Source: Candidatus Caldisaccharidevorator malaysiensis | GTDB lineage: Bacteria; Armatimonadota; Fervidibacteria; Fervidibacterales; Fervidibacteraceae | DNA: 44,815 nucleotides | Reading direction: 5' to 3' | Assembly: GCA_025057575.1 (NCBI GenBank) | Contig: JANXBO010000002.1 | Coordinates: 56,506-101,320 of the forward strand | Shown here: in pieces, positions 1 through 9,004 of the stretch | How positions within the stretch are numbered: position 1 is the first letter of the stretch | Layout of the letters: every line of letters begins with the position of its first letter | Program-made: the position numbers and the translations under genes | Notes under the pieces: model-generated | Seen by the model: the letters and a program-made list of their open reading frames with translations, nothing else | Databases searched by the model: none | Told to the model about the DNA's origin: nothing

Positions 1-2113
1 CGGGGTCGTAACCAGACAGGGTCAGAACGTTGACCAGAATGTCCTCGGGGTTGATGAACGGTCCGTTGGGGTGACGGAAGTCGGTGATGCTGTCAGGATA
101 GGTGCCGATTCGGGGACCGTCAGCGAATTCCTGATGTTGGGCGCTGATGGTAATGAGTTTTGCCACGTGCCGCCACTGGTCCGCCGTCAGGTTGAGGGAG
201 CGGAAAAGGGGAGACCCTTCAGCGGCGGGCTTCGCTTTTTCTAAAATCTTTGCCAATCTCTGAATATGATAGGCATACACCAGACCGCACCACTGCACGG
301 GCATCCCTAACCAGGAATGGGTGTAAAAAGTAGACCCAAAGACGGGGATGGTCGCGCCCAGCATCATCGGTCGGTCGGGCAGGCTCCAAAGATAAACGAA
401 GGGGATGCCCGTTTCTGCCCAGTAAAGGGCATTGTGGAGCCATCTCTTTTTTCCTGTTGCCAGAAACGCCTCACAATAGGCGGCAACAGCCCAACCGGCG
501 GGCAAAATGTCGGGCTCATACATTGGACATTCCCAGGTCTGACCGCCCCGAGGAACCCGAAACCGCTCCATTAGCAAAAGAGCCTTCTCGGCAGCAGCAA
601 GGCACCGTGCATCGCCCGTGATGCGGGCATAGCGAGCGAGAAGAGCGGCATTGTGCGCCATCGTCCCCAAAACGGCATCGCCCCGACGACCCAGGGATGC
701 CGTCCTCTCATCCGGTTGAAAGCGCCACGACCCGTCGTCTTTTTGGGATGCCAGCAAGGGCTCCAACGATTGCCGGATGGCAGGAAGCGCCTCGGCAAGG
801 TGACCGAAACGGAAGGGAAACTCCCAGCGCAGGATATGGCAGTTGTTGGGGACGATGAAAAGGGCGGGTCCCCCTTCCTGGAGCATCAGCGATGCCACCC
901 TCTGGACTCGTTCCCGGGCTCTATCCCTCTTGACCGGATCATCCGAGAGGTGGCTAATGAACCAGAGGAGCGTGGCAAAGCCAGGACTGTGCTGAGGCGC
1001 CCAATCAATGCAATGGCGCCATTTCTCTGTCTGCGGGTCCCAGACGGTCGTCATAAGACCGTGATAGCCCAGGTTCAGTTCCTCTTGAAAGGATCGGGGA
1101 GGAGATGCCGAGGGCAAACCGCCTGACAGGCGCAGCCACCGCGAAAGGGCGGTGAGGATGGGACCTTTCTCTACAGAAAGAACTGCTTCAAGGGACAGAG
1201 TCTGATGAGCCCTTAACGGATAAGGCTGGGAGGCAATCTCTTCATTTTCCTTAACGAAGTCAGGGCACGAGGGAAGAAAAAGGGCAAACCGGTGATGGTC
1301 CGTTCTGCCCTTCACCGGGCTTTCAAAGCGGAGAGACGGGAGAGTTCTCTCGCCATCCCACTTTTGAAGAGGGTCCCAGAAGAGGCACAAAGTCGTCAAG
1401 CGGTCTGTGGGGACAGCCGGCAGGGCGGTAGGGCTGTCCGTCAAAGAATCGGGGCAAAAAAATTTGTCGTCCGATGCTCTCCGAGGGACGGGTGCATCGG
1501 TGACGGTGACCGCCATTAGAGGAATGGTGACCTTTTTAGGGTTTGGAATGCGCCGTTCGTTCAGTGGGGGTGCCAGGTCACGGGGATTGGAGGAAGGCTC
1601 GTCGCCAAACAAAAATTCCAGTCCTGGTAACAATCCCCAAACCCGTCGCCAGGGTGGTGATACCGTGAAGTCAGGTCCTGAAACAAAGAGGACCGACCGG
1701 TCTCGGTCACATAAGACTTTTTGTCTAATGCGGGCAACTGGTTCCTCCGGATCCAGTTGGACGACGAGTTCCAGCCGCCACTGAGCACCGTCCTCATCGG
1801 GTTGAGTTCGGGACAGGATAAGTTCTCTTTGAGAGGTTTTCTTAAAGGGGCGCAGAAAAGGTTCAAAGGAGCGCATTGCGCTGTCAGACCGGTAAACGAT
1901 GCGAAGGATCGGTCGCCAGTGAGCAACTGGAGCCCATTTTCCCTTTCGTCGGATCAAAATCGTGGCTTCGTTGACCCCTTTGTCAGTTCCCGAAAATTCC
2001 AAAGCGATCTGGTCATTGGCGATCCTCATTGGTGGAAAGTTCTCACTTGCCACAACTTTTCCCTCACTTAGTAGAGAAAGGAGGATCAGGGCAGAAGCCG
2101 TCAACTTTCCCAC
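1..2113 (-). CDS. Secreted protein of unknown family, C-terminus cut by the window edge
   Basis: One uninterrupted reading frame of about 704 codons runs from a GTG at 2113 leftward off the window. The start is set by a strong ribosome site (AGGAGG about 8 bases upstream) and is followed by a signal-peptide-like segment rich in Leu and Ala, so the product is probably exported. The first half or so looks beta-rich. From about residue 340 the sequence is helical, with Trp- and Gly-rich pieces such as SQKDDGSWRF and ILPAGWAVAAY and repeated helix pairs, the texture of an (alpha/alpha) toroid found in many polysaccharide lyases and glycosidases. I do not recognise a named family, so a glycan-active role is only an inference. 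Other frames here hold only short open stretches. It is transcribed in the same direction as the GT4 gene at 2173, which ends about 60 bases upstream of its start. Confidence 0.75.
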   Translation of the reverse strand, partial: MGKLTASALILLSLLSEGKVVASENFPPMRIANDQIALEFSGTDKGVNEATILIRRKGKWAPVAHWRPILRIVYRSDSAMRSFEPFLRPFKKTSQRELILSRTQPDEDGAQWRLELVVQLDPEEPVARIRQKVLCDRDRSVLFVSGPDFTVSPPWRRVWGLLPGLEFLFGDEPSSNPRDLAPPLNERRIPNPKKVTIPLMAVTVTDAPVPRRASDDKFFCPDSLTDSPTALPAVPTDRLTTLCLFWDPLQKWDGERTLPSLRFESPVKGRTDHHRFALFLPSCPDFVKENEEIASQPYPLRAHQTLSLEAVLSVEKGPILTALSRWLRLSGGLPSASPPRSFQEELNLGYHGLMTTVWDPQTEKWRHCIDWAPQHSPGFATLLWFISHLSDDPVKRDRARERVQRVASLMLQEGGPALFIVPNNCHILRWEFPFRFGHLAEALPAIRQSLEPLLASQKDDGSWRFQPDERTASLGRRGDAVLGTMAHNAALLARYARITGDARCLAAAEKALLLMERFRVPRGGQTWECPMYEPDILPAGWAVAAYCEAFLATGKKRWLHNALYWAETGIPFVYLWSLPDRPMMLGATIPVFGSTFYTHSWLGMPVQWCGLVYAYHIQRLAKILEKAKPAAEGSPLFRSLNLTADQWRHVAKLITISAQHQEFADGPRIGTYPDSITDFRHPNGPFINPEDILVNVLTLSGYDP

Positions 2114-2172
2114 TGCGCTCTTCCTCCTCTCTTTTAACCATATCGGATATGATTGTGACCTCGTTAAGGAAG

Positions 2173-3330
2173 TTATGTTCTCACTACTGCCCGATGGAAA
2201 GCCTTGAGGGTCTCCGTTGCCGTCTTTTCCCAAGTGAAGGCTCTCGCCCGCTCCAGACCTTTCTGTGCCCAAAACTGCCGGTCTTGGGGGTTAGAGAGCA
2301 GGTCATTGAGCGCCTGAGCCCAGGCATCCTCATCGTCACAAGGCAAAAGAATGGCACCGTCGCCGATCACTTCCGGAAGGGCGGGAGCGTCGGAGCAAAG
2401 GACGGCCGTCCCGCACGCCATCGCTTCCAGTGGGGGCAGACCGAATCCCTCGGCGAGGGAGGGGAAGGCGAAGAGATCGGCGCCGGAGATGAGCGGCGGG
2501 AGGTCTTCATCAGGAACTTCCGTCAAATGGACCACTTTCTCCCGTAGCCCCAGGTCCCAAATGAGGCGGAAGACAGGTTCGCTTTGCCAACCTCTCTCGC
2601 CACAAAGAACCAGACGATGATTGGGAAAAGAGCGGCTGATTTTTTTGAAGGCACGCACCAAGACGGGCATGTTCTTTCGGGGTTGAAGGGTCCCGACAAA
2701 AAGGACATAAGGAAACGAAAGACCGTAACGGGCGCGCACTTGGTCCTGCCTTTCCTTGGGTGTGGGGACAAAAAAAGGTGCGGGAGCGAGCGGGGTAACG
2801 GTAATTTTCTCTAGTGGGATGGAGAGGCGATAGTGCACCTGGTGGCGAACCCATTGAGAAAAGGTTAGGACTTGGTGCGCTTTCTTGGACCAAAGGAGGG
2901 TCAAAGCGCTGATCCGGCGCAGGGTTTGCGGATAGCAGTGGGGATGAGTCAGAGTGGTCAGGTCGAATATCGTCAGCGCCAGTGCCCCTTTCCGGAAAGG
3001 AAAAAAGGGATAGAAGGGTGAGAAAAACAGGTCCGGATGACCCAGAAGATGTTCGGCAAGGGGAAGGAAGGAGTAATAGTAGAAAGCCGACCGGACCCAG
3101 GGATGGTAGAGCAGGCGGGTGGGAGCAGGGGTGCGAAAGTAAAGGGTGCGTGGCGGAACAGTGTCTGCACGATCGCTGAGCGGTGGCATCTTGATGACGG
3201 GTCCCAACCAGACCAGATAAACGTTTTCGTGATCCACTTTTAAAAGAGCGGGGAGAAGGCGGCGAACATAGGCAGAGGCACCCGTTGGCTGAGAAAAGAG
3301 TTCAGCCGGAGCATAGAAAAGGATCACCAT
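2173..3330 (-). CDS. Glycosyltransferase family 4 (GT-B fold)
   Basis: Retaining sugar transferase of the GT4 type, likely adding a sugar to a cell-surface glycan or lipopolysaccharide at the inner face of the membrane. The N-terminal half is the acceptor domain. The C-terminal half begins near VLFVGTLQPRKNMPVL, the usual nucleotide-sugar domain entry, and holds the E-x7-E motif as EGFGLPPLE followed by MACGTAVLCSDAPALPEV. From the ATG at 3330 the protein is 385 residues, normal for the family. Two further ATG codons lie in frame at 3342 and 3399, but the longer form would leave only 3 bases to the divergent gene at 3403. A second GT4 gene lies immediately upstream in the opposite direction, so the two probably serve the same glycan. 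Donor and acceptor cannot be read from sequence. Confidence 0.88.
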   Translation of the reverse strand: MVILFYAPAELFSQPTGASAYVRRLLPALLKVDHENVYLVWLGPVIKMPPLSDRADTVPPRTLYFRTPAPTRLLYHPWVRSAFYYYSFLPLAEHLLGHPDLFFSPFYPFFPFRKGALALTIFDLTTLTHPHCYPQTLRRISALTLLWSKKAHQVLTFSQWVRHQVHYRLSIPLEKITVTPLAPAPFFVPTPKERQDQVRARYGLSFPYVLFVGTLQPRKNMPVLVRAFKKISRSFPNHRLVLCGERGWQSEPVFRLIWDLGLREKVVHLTEVPDEDLPPLISGADLFAFPSLAEGFGLPPLEAMACGTAVLCSDAPALPEVIGDGAILLPCDDEDAWAQALNDLLSNPQDRQFWAQKGLERARAFTWEKTATETLKAFHRAVVRT

Positions 3331-3402
3331 TCTTCGTGTCATGGACACAATGAAGCCATAATCTTCTGGTGTCAAGACTTTTTTGGGGACGGGGAGCACT
3401 GT

Positions 3403-4524
3403 TTGAAGGAAGTCCGCATTGCCGTTGATGCCCGACCGCTGACCGCAAAGGGAGCGACGGGTGTGGAAAATGTGGGGAGATTATTTCTCAATGCCTTGCC
3501 CATAGGCTCTTTTCCCGCCCGCTGGTTTTTTTACAGCAGCCAACCGGCAACGGACGGCTGGTCGGGTAAAGTCTTCTGGCGTTCTTACAAAGGACCCGCG
3601 TTTCTGCGCCTCATCGTCCCTTTCTGGTTGCTCCGGGATCGCATTGACGGTGTCTTCTTCTACCTCAGTTATGTGCCGCCCCTCACCCGCTGGACATCGG
3701 CAAAGACCCTGGTGACGGTCTGCGATGTGATGTGGCTGGACCGACCGGACTTTTTAGACCCGCCCAGTAGAAAGTTCATTTTCCGAGGCGTCCTTCCCTC
3801 GCTGCGCCACCGGACCGACCACTTCATCGCCATCTCCAACGCAACCGCCAGCGAGTTGAAAACCAAACTGGCGGTGCCCGACCAGAAAATTAGCGTGGTC
3901 GCTCCCTATCCCGATCCGATTTTCCGACCCAAAGAGAAAGCGGCGGAAGCAGTCCAACAACTTTATGGAATTGAGGGACCTTTTTTCCTGTGCGTCGGTG
4001 TGGCGAAGCCGAACAAAAATGTCGGCGCCATCCTAACGGCATTTGAGCGGCTCAGAAGCCAACATTCCGAAGCGACCTTGGTCTGGGCGGGTTACACGCT
4101 GCCCTTCTGGGAACCGGTCAAACGGCTTGAGAAAGGTGGTCAAGGCGTTCGGTATCTTGGCTATGTGCCGAAAGAGCACCTGCCAATCCTTTATTCCGCT
4201 TGCCAGGCGCTGCTTTCCCCGGCTTTGAAAGAGGGATTTGGTCTGCCCTTACTGGAGGCGATGGCGTGCGGGTCTGCCGTTTTGGCAGGTGACGAAGGCG
4301 CCCAAAGGGAGGTCGTTGGCTCAGCAGGGCTTCTGGTCAACCCTTACGATGAAGACGCCATCTTTCAAGCGATGAAGGAATTGTGGCTCAATAAGGACCT
4401 GAGGGACGACCTGAGAAAAAAGGCTGTGGAAAGGGCAGCGCATTTTACAAAGGAACAAACGACGGAACAATTGAGGGCGGCATTGCAGAAAGCGCTCAGA
4501 GGCGAATCCGAACGGAGGGCGTAA
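3403..4524 (+). CDS. Glycosyltransferase family 4 (GT-B fold)
   Basis: A 373-residue GT4-type sugar transferase, paralogous to its divergent neighbour. The N-terminus (VRIAVDARPLTAKGATGVEN) is a typical GT4 opening. The donor domain starts at FFLCVGVAKPNKNVGAILTA and holds the E-x7-E motif as EGFGLPLLE, followed by AMACGSAVLAGDEGAQREVV. The start is a TTG with a GGGGAG site 4 to 9 bases upstream. The next gene, lpxC, starts 4 bases after this stop, so this transferase is probably translated with the lipid A genes. That placement suggests, but does not prove, a role in lipopolysaccharide core or O-chain assembly. The sugar used is unknown. Confidence 0.88.
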   Translation: MKEVRIAVDARPLTAKGATGVENVGRLFLNALPIGSFPARWFFYSSQPATDGWSGKVFWRSYKGPAFLRLIVPFWLLRDRIDGVFFYLSYVPPLTRWTSAKTLVTVCDVMWLDRPDFLDPPSRKFIFRGVLPSLRHRTDHFIAISNATASELKTKLAVPDQKISVVAPYPDPIFRPKEKAAEAVQQLYGIEGPFFLCVGVAKPNKNVGAILTAFERLRSQHSEATLVWAGYTLPFWEPVKRLEKGGQGVRYLGYVPKEHLPILYSACQALLSPALKEGFGLPLLEAMACGSAVLAGDEGAQREVVGSAGLLVNPYDEDAIFQAMKELWLNKDLRDDLRKKAVERAAHFTKEQTTEQLRAALQKALRGESERRA

Positions 4525-4528
4525 AGTT

Positions 4529-5380
4529 GTGATCTTTGCTGGGAAGTGCCGGACGGTGAAGGAGATAGCCGTTCTGGAAGGGATCGGTCTGCACACGGGG
4601 GCAAAGGCGAAGGTCCGAATCCGACCGGCTGAGTCGGGATCGGGAATTGTCTTTCGGGCGAAAGGAGAGGAGGGCTGGGTAGAGTTTCCGGCGTCACCGA
4701 AATGGGTATTGGACACCCGACGGCGGGTCGTTTTGGGGAAAGACGGGTCAAGAGTGGAAACGGTAGAGCATCTGTTAGGGGTCTGTGCGGGGCTGGGTCT
4801 GACCGATGCCGTGATAGAGGTAGAAGGACCCGAGATTCCGTCCGGAGACGGTAGCGGATTATTCATTGCCCAAGCCCTTTTGGAAGCGGGTCTTAAGGAA
4901 CTGGACGATCCCCAACCGATTTTGCGAGTGTCTCATCGCCTTTGTTCTGAGGAAGGGAATGCGTGGATCGCCATTCGCCCTGCCGATCGTCTGAGGATCC
5001 GGTATACCTTCGTTCGGTCAGGTCACCGGATTGTCGGCTTGCAGACAGCGACCTTCACGGACGGCGACGATTTTCTTTCAGAGATAGCACCGGCAAGGAC
5101 CTTTGGCTTTTTAGAGGAGATTAAGGACTTGTGGTCCCAAGGACTCGGGTTGGGCGGATCCTTGGAAAACGCCTTGGTGGTCGGTCCGGATGGGTATCTG
5201 ACGGAACCCCGCTTTCCCAATGAGTTAGCCCGACACAAAATCTTAGACATAATGGGGGACCTTAGCCTGTTGGGGAGCAAAGTGATTGGGGAGATAGAAG
5301 GTTATGGGAGTGGTCACTCTCTCCACTGGAGGCTGTGTCAAAGTATCAGGTCAGCAGCGGTTCAGGAGGACGAGGGCTGA
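4529..5380 (+). CDS. lpxC: UDP-3-O-acyl-N-acetylglucosamine deacetylase LpxC
   Basis: Zinc amidase for the committed step of lipid A synthesis, removing acetate from UDP-3-O-acyl-GlcNAc in the cytoplasm. The 283-residue protein carries GIGLHTG at 18-24, zinc ligands H81 (in VEHLL), H236 and D240 (in RHKILDIMGDLSLLG), the neighbouring acid E80 and the catalytic H263 in SGHSLHW, matching the E. coli pattern. It starts with GTG, 4 bases after the upstream glycosyltransferase. Its stop overlaps the start of fabZ, so the two are probably translationally coupled. The bifunctional LpxC-FabZ fusion known in some phyla is not present; the genes are separate but overlapping. Its presence is good evidence for a diderm with lipid A. 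Confidence 0.97.
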   Translation: MIFAGKCRTVKEIAVLEGIGLHTGAKAKVRIRPAESGSGIVFRAKGEEGWVEFPASPKWVLDTRRRVVLGKDGSRVETVEHLLGVCAGLGLTDAVIEVEGPEIPSGDGSGLFIAQALLEAGLKELDDPQPILRVSHRLCSEEGNAWIAIRPADRLRIRYTFVRSGHRIVGLQTATFTDGDDFLSEIAPARTFGFLEEIKDLWSQGLGLGGSLENALVVGPDGYLTEPRFPNELARHKILDIMGDLSLLGSKVIGEIEGYGSGHSLHWRLCQSIRSAAVQEDEG

Positions 5381-5832
5381 TGGTGGAAACGGGTAAGGGG
5401 CTGGACGTCAAACAGATAATGGAACTTCTTCCCCACCGGTTTCCCTTTCTGTTGGTGGACCGAGTGACCGAACTGGAGCCGGGAAAGAGAGCCAGCGGGA
5501 TTAAAATGGTGAGTCTGAACGAGTGGTATTTTCAGGGGCATTTCCCCGATGATCCGGTGATGCCGGGGTTTTTGATTTTGGAAAGCCTGGCTCAGTTGGC
5601 AGGAGTCGCCATTCTGAGTGTCCCTGAGCATAAAGGTCTGGCAGGCTACTTGGTAGCGGTGGAGAATGCCCGATTCCGCCACCCCGTTTTGCCGGGCGAC
5701 CAGTTAACGATGCAAGTGGAAGTTACGGCGATCCGCAACAATATGTGCTTTGTCAAGGGCGAGGCAATGGTCGGGGATCGGCTGGTGGCGGAGGGACAGA
5801 TGGTCCTTGCCCTCCGACCAGGGGTCTCTTGA
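5380..5832 (+). CDS. fabZ: 3-hydroxyacyl-[acyl carrier protein] dehydratase FabZ
   Basis: Hot-dog-fold dehydratase that removes water from 3-hydroxyacyl-ACP in fatty-acid elongation and competes with the lipid A pathway for 3-hydroxyacyl chains. From the ATG at 5380 the protein is 150 residues, the usual length. H54 in YFQGHFPDDPVMPG and E68 in LESLAQLAG are the catalytic pair, and LLPHRFPFLLVDRV is the standard N-terminal motif. A longer in-frame start exists at 5335 inside lpxC, but the ATG overlapping the lpxC stop (TGATG) fits the family length and a coupled start. Its position between lpxC and lpxA is common in diderms. Confidence 0.96.
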   Translation: MVETGKGLDVKQIMELLPHRFPFLLVDRVTELEPGKRASGIKMVSLNEWYFQGHFPDDPVMPGFLILESLAQLAGVAILSVPEHKGLAGYLVAVENARFRHPVLPGDQLTMQVEVTAIRNNMCFVKGEAMVGDRLVAEGQMVLALRPGVS

Positions 5833-5891
5833 ATTCCGATACATCCCCAAAAGGGGTTTGTCTAACTTAAAAGAGAGGTGAGAGGGCCTCG

Positions 5892-6767
5892 TTGGCGGAC
5901 GAAGAGGATGTTGGTCCGGCGACGACTCTGCGACCGGTGATAGAAAAAACAGAACTGTTAACGCGGGAAACGAAACGGATCATCCATCCGACGGCTGTCG
6001 TCAGCCCCAAGGCGGAACTGGGGGAAGGCGTCGTCGTTGGTCCTTTCGCCATCGTGGAGGACGATGTGGTGATCGGCGACGGAACGGTCCTTGAGCCCTT
6101 CGTCGTCGTCCGCCGCTATACAAGGCTGGGAAGGGATAATCGGATCTACACCGGCACCGTCCTAGGCGGCGAGCCTCAAGACCACAAATTTGCGGGTGAG
6201 AGAAGTTACCTGATTATCGGTGACCGCAACATTATCCGAGAACATGTAACGATTCATCGGGCAACAGGAGAAGACAAAGCCACGCAAATTGGCGATGATA
6301 ACTTGATTATGGCTTACTGCCATATCGGGCACAACTGCGTTTTGGGTCATCAAATTTCCATCGCCAGTTATTCCGGAATTAGCGGTCACGCCCATATTGA
6401 ATCTCAGGTCACCATCGGCGGAATGACGGGGATTCACCAGTATGTGACCATCGGTAAATTGGCGATGATCGGGGGAATGTCCAAGGTCGTCCAGGATGTC
6501 CCTCCTTTTATGCTGGCTGACGGGCGACCGGCTAAGATTGTGGGCGTAAATGTGGTCGGTCTCCGCAGGGCGACCATTCCCCCGTCAGTCCGAGAGGACC
6601 TCCACGAGGCTTACCGTCTCCTTTACCGAGCCAACCTCAATATTCGTCAGGGTTTAGACCGAATTAAAGCCGAACTGCCGCCCAGCCAAGAGTTAACCTA
6701 TTTAGTGAACTTTATTCACCGAGTGTCCAAGGGATATTTAGGTCGCCAGCGCAACAGCCACCGTTAA
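5892..6767 (+). CDS. lpxA: Acyl-ACP--UDP-N-acetylglucosamine O-acyltransferase LpxA
   Basis: First acyltransferase of lipid A synthesis, a cytoplasmic trimer with a left-handed beta-helix. Hexapeptide repeats run from about residue 31 (IIHPTAVVSPKAELG) to about 220. The catalytic histidine is H147 in HIGHNC, and GGMTGIHQYVTIG and PPFMLADGRPAKIVG follow in the usual order, then a helical C-terminal domain. The protein is 291 residues, with about 28 residues before the first hexapeptide, longer than the roughly 262-270 common in the family. The start is a TTG with a GAGAGGTGAGAGG site upstream; I see no better internal start. The acyl-chain length selected cannot be told here. The next genes are cell-wall genes, not lpxB or lpxI, so the pathway is split in this genome. 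Confidence 0.95.
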   Translation: MADEEDVGPATTLRPVIEKTELLTRETKRIIHPTAVVSPKAELGEGVVVGPFAIVEDDVVIGDGTVLEPFVVVRRYTRLGRDNRIYTGTVLGGEPQDHKFAGERSYLIIGDRNIIREHVTIHRATGEDKATQIGDDNLIMAYCHIGHNCVLGHQISIASYSGISGHAHIESQVTIGGMTGIHQYVTIGKLAMIGGMSKVVQDVPPFMLADGRPAKIVGVNVVGLRRATIPPSVREDLHEAYRLLYRANLNIRQGLDRIKAELPPSQELTYLVNFIHRVSKGYLGRQRNSHR

Positions 6768-6797
6768 CTGGCACCATCGCACGTCTCGGGGCGGGCT

Positions 6798-8468
6798 ATG
6801 GTCAGAAGAGGAGGGCTTCTTTTATTTATCCTTCTTTTTCTGAATGCTCGTTCCTCTTCGGCTTTCCCATTGGTGGCAGAACCAACCTTTGAGACGGTGA
6901 CCCTCGTTGTGCTTCATCAGGTGTTCCCAAAGGTCCCCGTCGTTTGGGAAGAGGGACCTTTAATCCGGACGGGTGACTGGATGTCCGCTCTCGGACTTCA
7001 CTGGGACGATGCCAATGAGGTTCTTTCCTTCCTGTCTCCTAACGGAGGGACAGAGAAAGTCAACGTCGCTGATCCTTCGGCGGTCTGCGAAACCGAAGAT
7101 GACCATCCGCTACCCAATCCCGTCAGGAAGATCAACGGTGACTGGTTCTTCTGCTTGAAGGATCTTAGTGGACTGCTGGAACTCAAGGTCCTCATTCATC
7201 GGGAAGAGAGTCTGATCCGCATCGGCATCCCTGTCCAAGGGGCTCAGATTCAGGCTATTGCAGAAGGTTATCTGGTAGAAGTCCAAGTCAGTCGTCCCTT
7301 ACCTCAATCGCCTACCGTCCGGACCCTTTTTGATCCGTCAAGAGCCTACATTGACCTTCCCGGAGCAGTCCTTGCTTCGGAGACGAACGTCGGTGCCGAA
7401 GCGATGGGACCGGTGACGGGTCTAAGAATTGGTCAGTTCCGCAATGTGCCCAACATCGCCCGACTCGTCGCCGACTGTGACCGACCGGTAAAAGCCTGGC
7501 TCGTTGGGCGGAAGACTGACCCGTCGGGAAAGCAGACCTGGATGATGCTGATCCAGGAGGAACAAAAAAAATCCCCTTGGATGGGGCAGGTTTCCTTGGA
7601 GTCTGCTAACCCGACCCAGTGTCAATTAGTCTTGACTGCCTCAGAGGATTTCCCGCCGATAATAGAAAACAAAGGTAAAGAAATCGTTCTGACCTTACCG
7701 GCAAGACCTCTTTTACCGCCGTCGCCTTTCCAGCCGTCCGAAGGTCCCATCGGTTCCATTAAATTTTCTTCGGACGGTCCCAAAGCCATTCTTGTGGTGG
7801 GGCTTCGCCAGCCTTCGTGGGGTTTCCTCCGGTTTGAAAAAGACCGGGGCTGGGTCCTGACCATTGAGCCGCTGAAAGGCGCAAGCGGCAAGGTCCGGTT
7901 GATCGTTGTGGATCCTGGGCACGGTGGCAAAGACCCCGGTGCCATTGCCCATCCCCCAACGGTCAGGAGCCCCTTGGTAGAGAAATCACTGACACTGGAT
8001 ATCGCTTTTCGTCTCAAGGCTCTTTTAGACAAAGCGGGTTTCCGGACCGTTCTGACAAGGACCCAAGACACTTATGTCCCTCTCCCTGATCGGGTTGCCC
8101 TTGCCAACAGCATCGGTGCCGATGCTTTTGTGAGCATTCACCTCAATTCCTACCCAACTCCGGGTGGCAAATCGGGAACGGAGGTCTACTACTGGTCGCC
8201 TCAAAGTCGTTCCTTAGCGGAAACCCTTTACCGAAACCTGCTGGCGACTCTGGGCAGGGGAGGCAACGGCGTTCGGGTCCGCCAGTTCTATGTCATTCAT
8301 CACACCAAAATGCCTTCCGCACTGACCGAAAGTTGCTACCTCAATCATCCTGAAGAAGCGGCCCTTCTCGTTGATCCCCAGTTCCGCCAGAAGATTGCGA
8401 ATGCTCTCTTCAAAGGAATCTTGGAATTCTTCCAGGTTCCCGCTCTTATGGAAAAAAGGCAGGATTAG
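6798..8468 (+). CDS. Secreted N-acetylmuramoyl-L-alanine amidase with AMIN-like domains
   Basis: Zinc amidase of the amidase_3 family that cuts the bond between MurNAc and the stem peptide of peptidoglycan. The 556-residue protein starts with a signal peptide (residues about 5-22). A copper-amine-oxidase-N-like region follows at about 25-145, then one or two AMIN-like beta domains at about 150-360 that would hold it to the envelope. The catalytic domain starts at LIVVDPGHGGKDPGA: zinc ligands H375, E395 (in SPLVEKS) and H448 (in VSIHLNS), and the general base E511 in LTESCYLN. All four are intact. The next gene (GerMN protein) starts directly at the stop, so the two are probably co-translated and may act together in cell division or wall turnover. 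Confidence 0.93.
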   Translation: MVRRGGLLLFILLFLNARSSSAFPLVAEPTFETVTLVVLHQVFPKVPVVWEEGPLIRTGDWMSALGLHWDDANEVLSFLSPNGGTEKVNVADPSAVCETEDDHPLPNPVRKINGDWFFCLKDLSGLLELKVLIHREESLIRIGIPVQGAQIQAIAEGYLVEVQVSRPLPQSPTVRTLFDPSRAYIDLPGAVLASETNVGAEAMGPVTGLRIGQFRNVPNIARLVADCDRPVKAWLVGRKTDPSGKQTWMMLIQEEQKKSPWMGQVSLESANPTQCQLVLTASEDFPPIIENKGKEIVLTLPARPLLPPSPFQPSEGPIGSIKFSSDGPKAILVVGLRQPSWGFLRFEKDRGWVLTIEPLKGASGKVRLIVVDPGHGGKDPGAIAHPPTVRSPLVEKSLTLDIAFRLKALLDKAGFRTVLTRTQDTYVPLPDRVALANSIGADAFVSIHLNSYPTPGGKSGTEVYYWSPQSRSLAETLYRNLLATLGRGGNGVRVRQFYVIHHTKMPSALTESCYLNHPEEAALLVDPQFRQKIANALFKGILEFFQVPALMEKRQD

Positions 8469-8999
8469 TTGGTGCGTGTCTGGTTTGTCCTTGGCGCTGT
8501 CGTGGGAGTTGTGGGTCTCTTAGTCTGGCTTATCATCCACAAGCCTCAGCCAACCCGTCGGGTCGGTCCCGTTGATCTGAAAGGTGTCGGAGCCGCAATC
8601 CTTTACTTCCCCGACATAAGAGGCGATCGCCTGATCAGCCATTCCGTATCGGACTTGAATCAGGAATGGAGAGAGAAGTTGACGAAGATCATTGCTCTTT
8701 TAACCGATCCGCCCCGCCAAGGGTTGGAACCGGCGTTGCCGCCCGGCACCCGACTCTTGTCCGCTAATGTGACAGGAAAGGTCCTCGTCCTTAACTTCAA
8801 TCGGGCGTTCTTGGAACCTTCCTTCTGGGTCGGTAGTGAGGTGGCTCATCTCCGATTCCAGGCTCTCGTTTACACGGTTACCGGTCTCACCGGCACCCAA
8901 TCGGTCCAGATCCTCGTAGACGGTCAGACCCCGCCCGCTCTGGGGGGTCACATTGAACTGAGCGAGCCGGTAAAGAGAGATCCGACAATAATCCCTTAA
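8469..8999 (+). CDS. Membrane-anchored GerMN-domain protein
   Basis: A 176-residue protein with one N-terminal membrane segment (about residues 4-22) and an extracytoplasmic GerMN domain. The domain is recognised by LPPGTRLLSANVTGKVLVL followed by the short helix-strand unit LRFQALVYTVTGL and the end SVQILVDGQ. GerMN was first described in spore germination and sporulation proteins, but the domain is common in bacteria that do not sporulate, often beside amidase_3 genes as here. The role is likely structural at the cell wall; no catalytic residues are seen. It starts with TTG touching the amidase stop (a GTG lies one codon later). It ends only 5 bases before the convergent purM stop, leaving no room for a separate terminator. 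Confidence 0.85.
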   Translation: MVRVWFVLGAVVGVVGLLVWLIIHKPQPTRRVGPVDLKGVGAAILYFPDIRGDRLISHSVSDLNQEWREKLTKIIALLTDPPRQGLEPALPPGTRLLSANVTGKVLVLNFNRAFLEPSFWVGSEVAHLRFQALVYTVTGLTGTQSVQILVDGQTPPALGGHIELSEPVKRDPTIIP

Positions 9000-9004
9000 A
9001 ATCC

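Noticed and set aside
653..1126. Plus-strand 157-codon frame within the first kilobases
   Set aside because: It lies opposite the continuous 704-codon minus-strand frame that has a signal peptide and a strong ribosome site.
5836..5862. CCCC-AAAA-GGGG-TTTG hairpin between fabZ and lpxA as a terminator
   Set aside because: The stem is only four pairs and the T-tract is broken; lpxA follows closely and is likely co-transcribed.
7622..8071. Minus-strand 149-codon frame over the amidase gene
   Set aside because: It is antisense to the intact zinc site of the amidase; composition is that of a shadow frame.
8469..8999. GerMN protein as evidence for spore formation
   Set aside because: GerMN domains are widespread in non-sporulating bacteria and no sporulation gene is seen here.
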